The notes under the pieces are model-generated. The model had not been told where the DNA came from and did not search any database. It saw nothing but the letters and a program-made list of their open reading frames with translations. From Acinetobacter sichuanensis (GTDB lineage: Bacteria > Pseudomonadota > Gammaproteobacteria > Pseudomonadales > Moraxellaceae), in contig NZ_PYIX02000041.1 of NCBI RefSeq assembly GCF_003024515.2, forward strand, positions 1-35,508: 35,508 nt of DNA, in the 5' to 3' direction. Every line of letters starts with the position of its first letter. Within the stretch, counting starts at the first letter, position 1. Positions 32,645 to 35,508 of this stretch are shown in pieces. A program made the translations under genes and the position numbers.

Positions 32645-33544
32645 CTATCTTTTTGTTAAATGTTCAACTAAATAATCAATAAAGACACGCACCGCAGGTA
32701 ATAAGCCACGTCTAGAAGGATAAACAGCATGAAAAATTCCTTGAGGAACTTTCCAATTTGGTAATACTCTGACCAATTCGCCAGAACGAACATAATCTTG
32801 AACAACTGAGTCAGGCAATAAAACTACACCACAGTTTTGACTCGCAAGTTTAGCTAACATCATGAGGTCTGAACCCATGACAATAGGTGTAACTTTCACT
32901 TTTTTCTGATGATTATTCTCATCATATAAAACAATTTGCTGTTCTGAATGCTCATCAATCATGCTTAAAATACGATGCTCTGATAAATCTTCTGGACTTT
33001 TTAAGGAACTAAATTCATTTAAATAAGCTTGACTTGCAAATAAATGTTGCTCAATACGTTCAAATTTTCTCAATACAAGATTTGGATCATCATCAAGATT
33101 GTCGCGTACACGTAAAGCAAGATCAATCCCTTCATTGATGATATCTACGCGACGATTGCTGACCAATAATTGAATTTTGATTTCAGGATATTCTTTTAAA
33201 AACTGCGGTAAAATACGAGAAATTTCATTCTGTGCAATTGAAACAGGTACACTGACTTTGATTAAGCCACGTGGTTGCGCACTTAAGTGGTCAACCAGAT
33301 CATGCGCAGATTGGGCAGCATTCATCATGACTTGAGCATAACGATAAATATTCATCCCGATTTCAGTGACAGCAAAATGTCGAGAACTACGTTGAATCAG
33401 TCTAACTTTTAAATTTTCTTCTAAATTATAAACACGACGACTTAGTTTTGATTTTGGAATATCAGTTGCACGTTCTGCTGCACTAAATCCGCCATGCTCA
33501 ACAACTAAAGCAAAACAATAAAAATCATCTAAATCGGTGAGCAT
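32645..33544 (-). CDS. LysR-family transcriptional regulator
   Basis: This 299-residue LysR-type regulator has the winged helix-turn-helix at about residues 1-65 (FALVVEHGGFSAAERATDI then KSKLSRRVYNLEENLKVRL), a linker helix and the two-lobed effector-binding domain. The PRGLIKVSVPVSI-like join near residue 92 and DLALRVRDNLDD near 160 place it in the CrgA-like group that often controls efflux or aromatic compound responses. No obvious target is divergent from it; the next gene upstream lies on the same strand. It may therefore regulate itself or distant genes. Confidence 0.93.
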   Translation of the reverse strand: MLTDLDDFYCFALVVEHGGFSAAERATDIPKSKLSRRVYNLEENLKVRLIQRSSRHFAVTEIGMNIYRYAQVMMNAAQSAHDLVDHLSAQPRGLIKVSVPVSIAQNEISRILPQFLKEYPEIKIQLLVSNRRVDIINEGIDLALRVRDNLDDDPNLVLRKFERIEQHLFASQAYLNEFSSLKSPEDLSEHRILSMIDEHSEQQIVLYDENNHQKKVKVTPIVMGSDLMMLAKLASQNCGVVLLPDSVVQDYVRSGELVRVLPNWKVPQGIFHAVYPSRRGLLPAVRVFIDYLVEHLTKR

Positions 33545-33571
33545 GTGTTTTCCAAAATTGCAGTAATTATA

Positions 33572-33586
33572 TATTCTAAAAGAATT
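33572..33586. promoter_or_regulatory. Possible LysR-type operator
   Basis: ATTCT (33573-33577) and AGAAT (33581-33585) form a perfect inverted repeat 3 bases apart, 29 bases upstream of the LysR start. A T-N11-A pattern (33572 and 33584), typical of LysR sites, overlaps it. Short palindromes of this size are common in AT-rich DNA. Confidence 0.25.
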
Positions 33587-33680
33587 TAGCTGATGAATGT
33601 CAACAACTAAACTGTTTGTGATTGATTGGGTAGATTAAGTGCTTTTTTTAATAAAGCTTCAATATTTTTCACATTAAAAT

Positions 33681-34103
33681 TTAGCTATTTTGCAGTATTT
33701 CATAGACTTTTTTATATTCCTCTAAACGTTGCAAGTCTCGTTGAGTGGGTTGAGGAATACGTGTTAAGTCCATATTGTCCATCACATCGGCAAGTTTAAC
33801 AATTTTTGCAATTGGGTTTTTCGCTGCACGATAAGCAGCTTGGATACGTGTTTCTCCAGATTTTTTAGTTAATGCTAGAATGGCATCGATTGTATCTTGG
33901 TTGAACCCGAGTGAAATTAAATCGACAATGGTTGTATCAGTATCTTCTAAAATATCATGTAAAACAGCAACGATTTGCTGCTGAGGATGATGGACTTTGA
34001 GCATTAAACGTAATGGATGAAAAATATAAGGTTGACCACCTTTATCAAGTTGACCTGTATGCTTTTTTGCAGCAAGCGCAATAGCTTTCTCAATTGTTGA
34101 CAT
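33681..34103 (-). CDS. MESH1-like HD-domain phosphohydrolase (candidate small alarmone hydrolase)
   Basis: This 140-residue protein has the HD-domain set shared by the hydrolase half of SpoT and by MESH1: KHTGQ (His15), GQPYIFHPLRL (His29), VLHDILEDT with His49, Asp50 and the Glu53-Asp54 pair, and KIVKLADVMDNMD near residue 105 for the distal aspartate. There is no synthetase, TGS or ACT domain. SpoT-type hydrolases remove the 3'-diphosphate of (p)ppGpp. It is shorter than typical MESH1 (about 180 residues), missing C-terminal helices. AAGGATG precedes ATG 34103. The hydrolase assignment is by motif; substrate is inferred. Confidence 0.83.
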   Translation of the reverse strand: MSTIEKAIALAAKKHTGQLDKGGQPYIFHPLRLMLKVHHPQQQIVAVLHDILEDTDTTIVDLISLGFNQDTIDAILALTKKSGETRIQAAYRAAKNPIAKIVKLADVMDNMDLTRIPQPTQRDLQRLEEYKKVYEILQNS

Positions 34104-34203
34104 AACATCCTTATGTATTGATTTAAATTAAGTAAAAGTCCGTAGACTATTCGAAATTTTTTTGAACTCGTTTAAACTATAATTTTATTGTGTGCTTTTA
34201 AAA

Positions 34204-34539
34204 ATGACTTTTCAATTGATTGACGTAAATAATTCTGGACAAAATGTAACATGCCCTCATTGTCAGCATGCTGTATTAGACTGGTCGCAAGAGCAATATA
34301 TTCAGCCTTGTGAGCATACTTTATTTATTGCAATGGATTTAGGTTTTGAATTTATCTCTGATGCTTTTGAACAGACGATGCCTCGTAGTGTAGATGAAAT
34401 TCATGCACATGATGAGCAGGGACTTCATATATTGAATGAATTAACACAAGCTACATTTAAAGATTATCAAATTTATAAAATGGATTTAGGTGTTGAAGGT
34501 TTATATCGCTACATTGGTTTTAGTCAGGTTGCCTTGTAA
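34204..34539 (+). CDS. Short hypothetical protein with one CxxC pair
   Basis: I do not recognise this 111-residue protein. Near the start it has TCPHCQHAVLDW, half a zinc-ribbon, and a later Cys-Glu-His (QPCEHTLF) that could complete a metal site. The remainder is acidic and of mixed helix and strand. The start is uncertain: ATG 34204 is the conventional choice, but GTG 34192 is in frame, and a TATAAT at 34178-34183 would put the transcript start at about 34190. That leaves almost no leader and no Shine-Dalgarno sequence. It stands alone between the HD gene and the SRAP gene. Confidence 0.7.
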   Translation: MTFQLIDVNNSGQNVTCPHCQHAVLDWSQEQYIQPCEHTLFIAMDLGFEFISDAFEQTMPRSVDEIHAHDEQGLHILNELTQATFKDYQIYKMDLGVEGLYRYIGFSQVAL

Positions 34540-34708
34540 GGTTATTTTTACTGAATTATTTTTAAATAAAACTAAATAATCATATAAAAGGTCAATTAAT
34601 TTTTTTGTATTTTTATAATGGAAAATTATTATTTTTATGCAAATGAGACAAAATGACCTAATACATGATTGATGAAGACAGCTTGTTCAATGGAGTTCTG
34701 CTTAAAAT

Positions 34709-35167
34709 ATGTGTGCAAATTATAAGCCTGCAACCTTACAACAAATTCATGATTTAGGATTGCCAAAAATTCCTTTTGAATATCAGGAGGAGGTTTATCC
34801 AAGTTTTCAGACACCTTTATTATTTAAGTCAGATACAGGTTTAGAGTGGCGTCTAGTCAATTTTGGATTGATTCCTAAATGGGCAGAAAATCGTGATATT
34901 GCAAAGCACACTTATAATGCACGCAATGAAACATTGCTTGAAAAAGCAAGTTTTCGTGATTCATTACTAAAAGCAAAATTAGGTTTAATTGCTGTGACTG
35001 AATTTTATGAAGCTAAATATATTCATGGAAAAGCACAGCGTTGGGGCGTGCGACGTAAAGATGGTCAGGCATTTTTTATTGCAGCATTGTATGAAATTAC
35101 CAAGCTAAATGAAGAAGTTATCCGTTCAACTTGTATGATTACAATGGATGCAATTGATTATTGTTGA
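34709..35167 (+). pseudogene. SRAP/YedK (HMCES-like) gene truncated at its 3' end
   Basis: SRAP proteins crosslink to abasic sites in single-stranded DNA through Cys2 and shield them. This 152-residue frame starts MCANYKP, so Cys2 is present once Met1 is removed. It keeps TYNARNET (68-75, the DNA-contacting asparagine) and FYEAK (99-103), whose Glu101 matches the catalytic glutamate of the usual FYEWK. It then ends MITMDAIDYC, where intact members of about 190-230 residues continue into a segment with the conserved active-site histidine. That histidine and the last strands are missing, and no frame downstream restores them. It is probably a disrupted gene; a shortened functional form cannot be excluded. 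Confidence 0.75.
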
Positions 35168-35248
35168 ATTAAATTATTGATATTTCTACTTATGTTTTTG
35201 TTTATTGTTATTATTACTCACTATGTTACTCACATTTATTTTTATTGT

Positions 35249-35275
35249 AAAAAAAGATCGCTGAATGCGACCTTT
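35249..35275 (-). terminator. Terminator of the partial HTH gene
   Basis: Read on the minus strand, AAGGTCGC and GCGATCTT (35254-35261 and 35267-35274 on the plus strand) pair with one G-U wobble around a 5-base loop, followed by seven T. It lies 15 bases past the minus-strand stop. Confidence 0.85.
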
Positions 35276-35289
35276 CTTGATACTTATTT

Positions 35290-35508
35290 TTATGCATCTA
35301 ATGTAGAAATATTAGCATTATCCGAATTAACAATACATCCCAAAACATAACTATTTAGCCAATAGTTTTTACGACCATCTTTATAAGGTTGTTGAATACG
35401 ACCGTCATTAATGCGGGCATATATTTCCTTTTCAGAAATATTCATGCGTAAAGCAAATTCAGCAGTAGATACGCGTCTTTCAGTATTTGTTAGATCAATA
35501 GTAATACT
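35290..35508 (-). CDS. Partial AlpA/excisionase-like helix-turn-helix protein
   Basis: An open frame of 72 codons enters from the right window edge and ends with TAA at 35290-35292; its start lies outside. The translated part contains RRVSTAEFALRMNISEKEIY, then ARINDGRIQQPYKDGRKNYW, a pattern typical of AlpA-type and MerR-like excisionase winged helices: arginine-valine opening, short HTH, basic glycine-arginine wing, tryptophan. It ends in a short tail of small residues. Such genes regulate integrases or excision in prophages and integrative elements. Its nearness to the truncated SRAP gene suggests the end of a mobile element lies between them. Confidence 0.62.
   Translation of the reverse strand, partial: SITIDLTNTERRVSTAEFALRMNISEKEIYARINDGRIQQPYKDGRKNYWLNSYVLGCIVNSDNANISTLDA

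Noticed and set aside
1..35508. CRISPR array, tRNA, rRNA or complete insertion sequence
   Set aside because: No regularly spaced repeats, no tRNA-like clover pattern and no transposase frame with terminal repeats were found by reading both strands.

Overview
The window is chromosomal DNA of a low-GC gammaproteobacterium, almost certainly Acinetobacter or a close Moraxellaceae relative. The reasons are the AT-rich sequence, the lipid A/Kdo gene block led by an ExbB/ExbD pair, the holB-pilZ-tatD order known from pseudomonads, a gspHIJK block, and the overall gene set. The species cannot be told from what is visible. Roughly 0.1-20.8 kb and 26.8-30.5 kb are dense housekeeping genes. About 20.8-26.7 kb and 30.6-35.5 kb are looser and more accessory in character.

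Layout. rlmKL (minus strand, 62-2266) faces away from a gene-free stretch of about 600 bp. A tightly packed plus-strand run follows: exbB-exbD-msbA-lpxK-kdsB (lipid A flipping, lipid A 4'-phosphorylation and Kdo activation, with a proton-channel pair at the head), holB-pilZ-tatD-tetR, then gspH-I-J-K (minor pseudopilins of type II secretion). A promoter gap leads to a long QueD-like pterin synthase, ung, an enoyl-CoA hydratase/HIBCH-like gene overlapping ung by ATGA, tadA, a SRPBCC protein, cmk, rpsA, ihfB, a LapA-domain protein and pyrF. Strong stem-loops close rpsA, the ihfB-lapA pair and pyrF.

Accessory part. The most unusual gene is at 20807-22573 (minus). It encodes one 588-residue protein in which a TerD domain, a TerB-like helical region, a PH/GRAM-like beta domain and a C-terminal zinc-finger HNH nuclease can be read in order. 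It has no other ter genes around it, and a small membrane-anchored protein is divergent from it. Next come a LysO-type lysine exporter, a Baeyer-Villiger-type flavin monooxygenase and a divergent AraC regulator. zapE and glcB (malate synthase G) return to core metabolism. The remaining genes are a small lipoprotein, a small Cys-containing protein, trmA, a LysR regulator, a MESH1-like alarmone hydrolase candidate and a short zinc-ribbon-like protein.

Right edge. A SRAP/YedK-family gene stops early, just before the region that normally carries its conserved histidine. About 120 bp further on there is the 3' part of an AlpA/excisionase-like helix-turn-helix gene running off the window on the minus strand, with its own terminator. 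This looks like the border of an integrated element or the scar of one. No tRNA, rRNA, CRISPR array or complete insertion sequence was seen.
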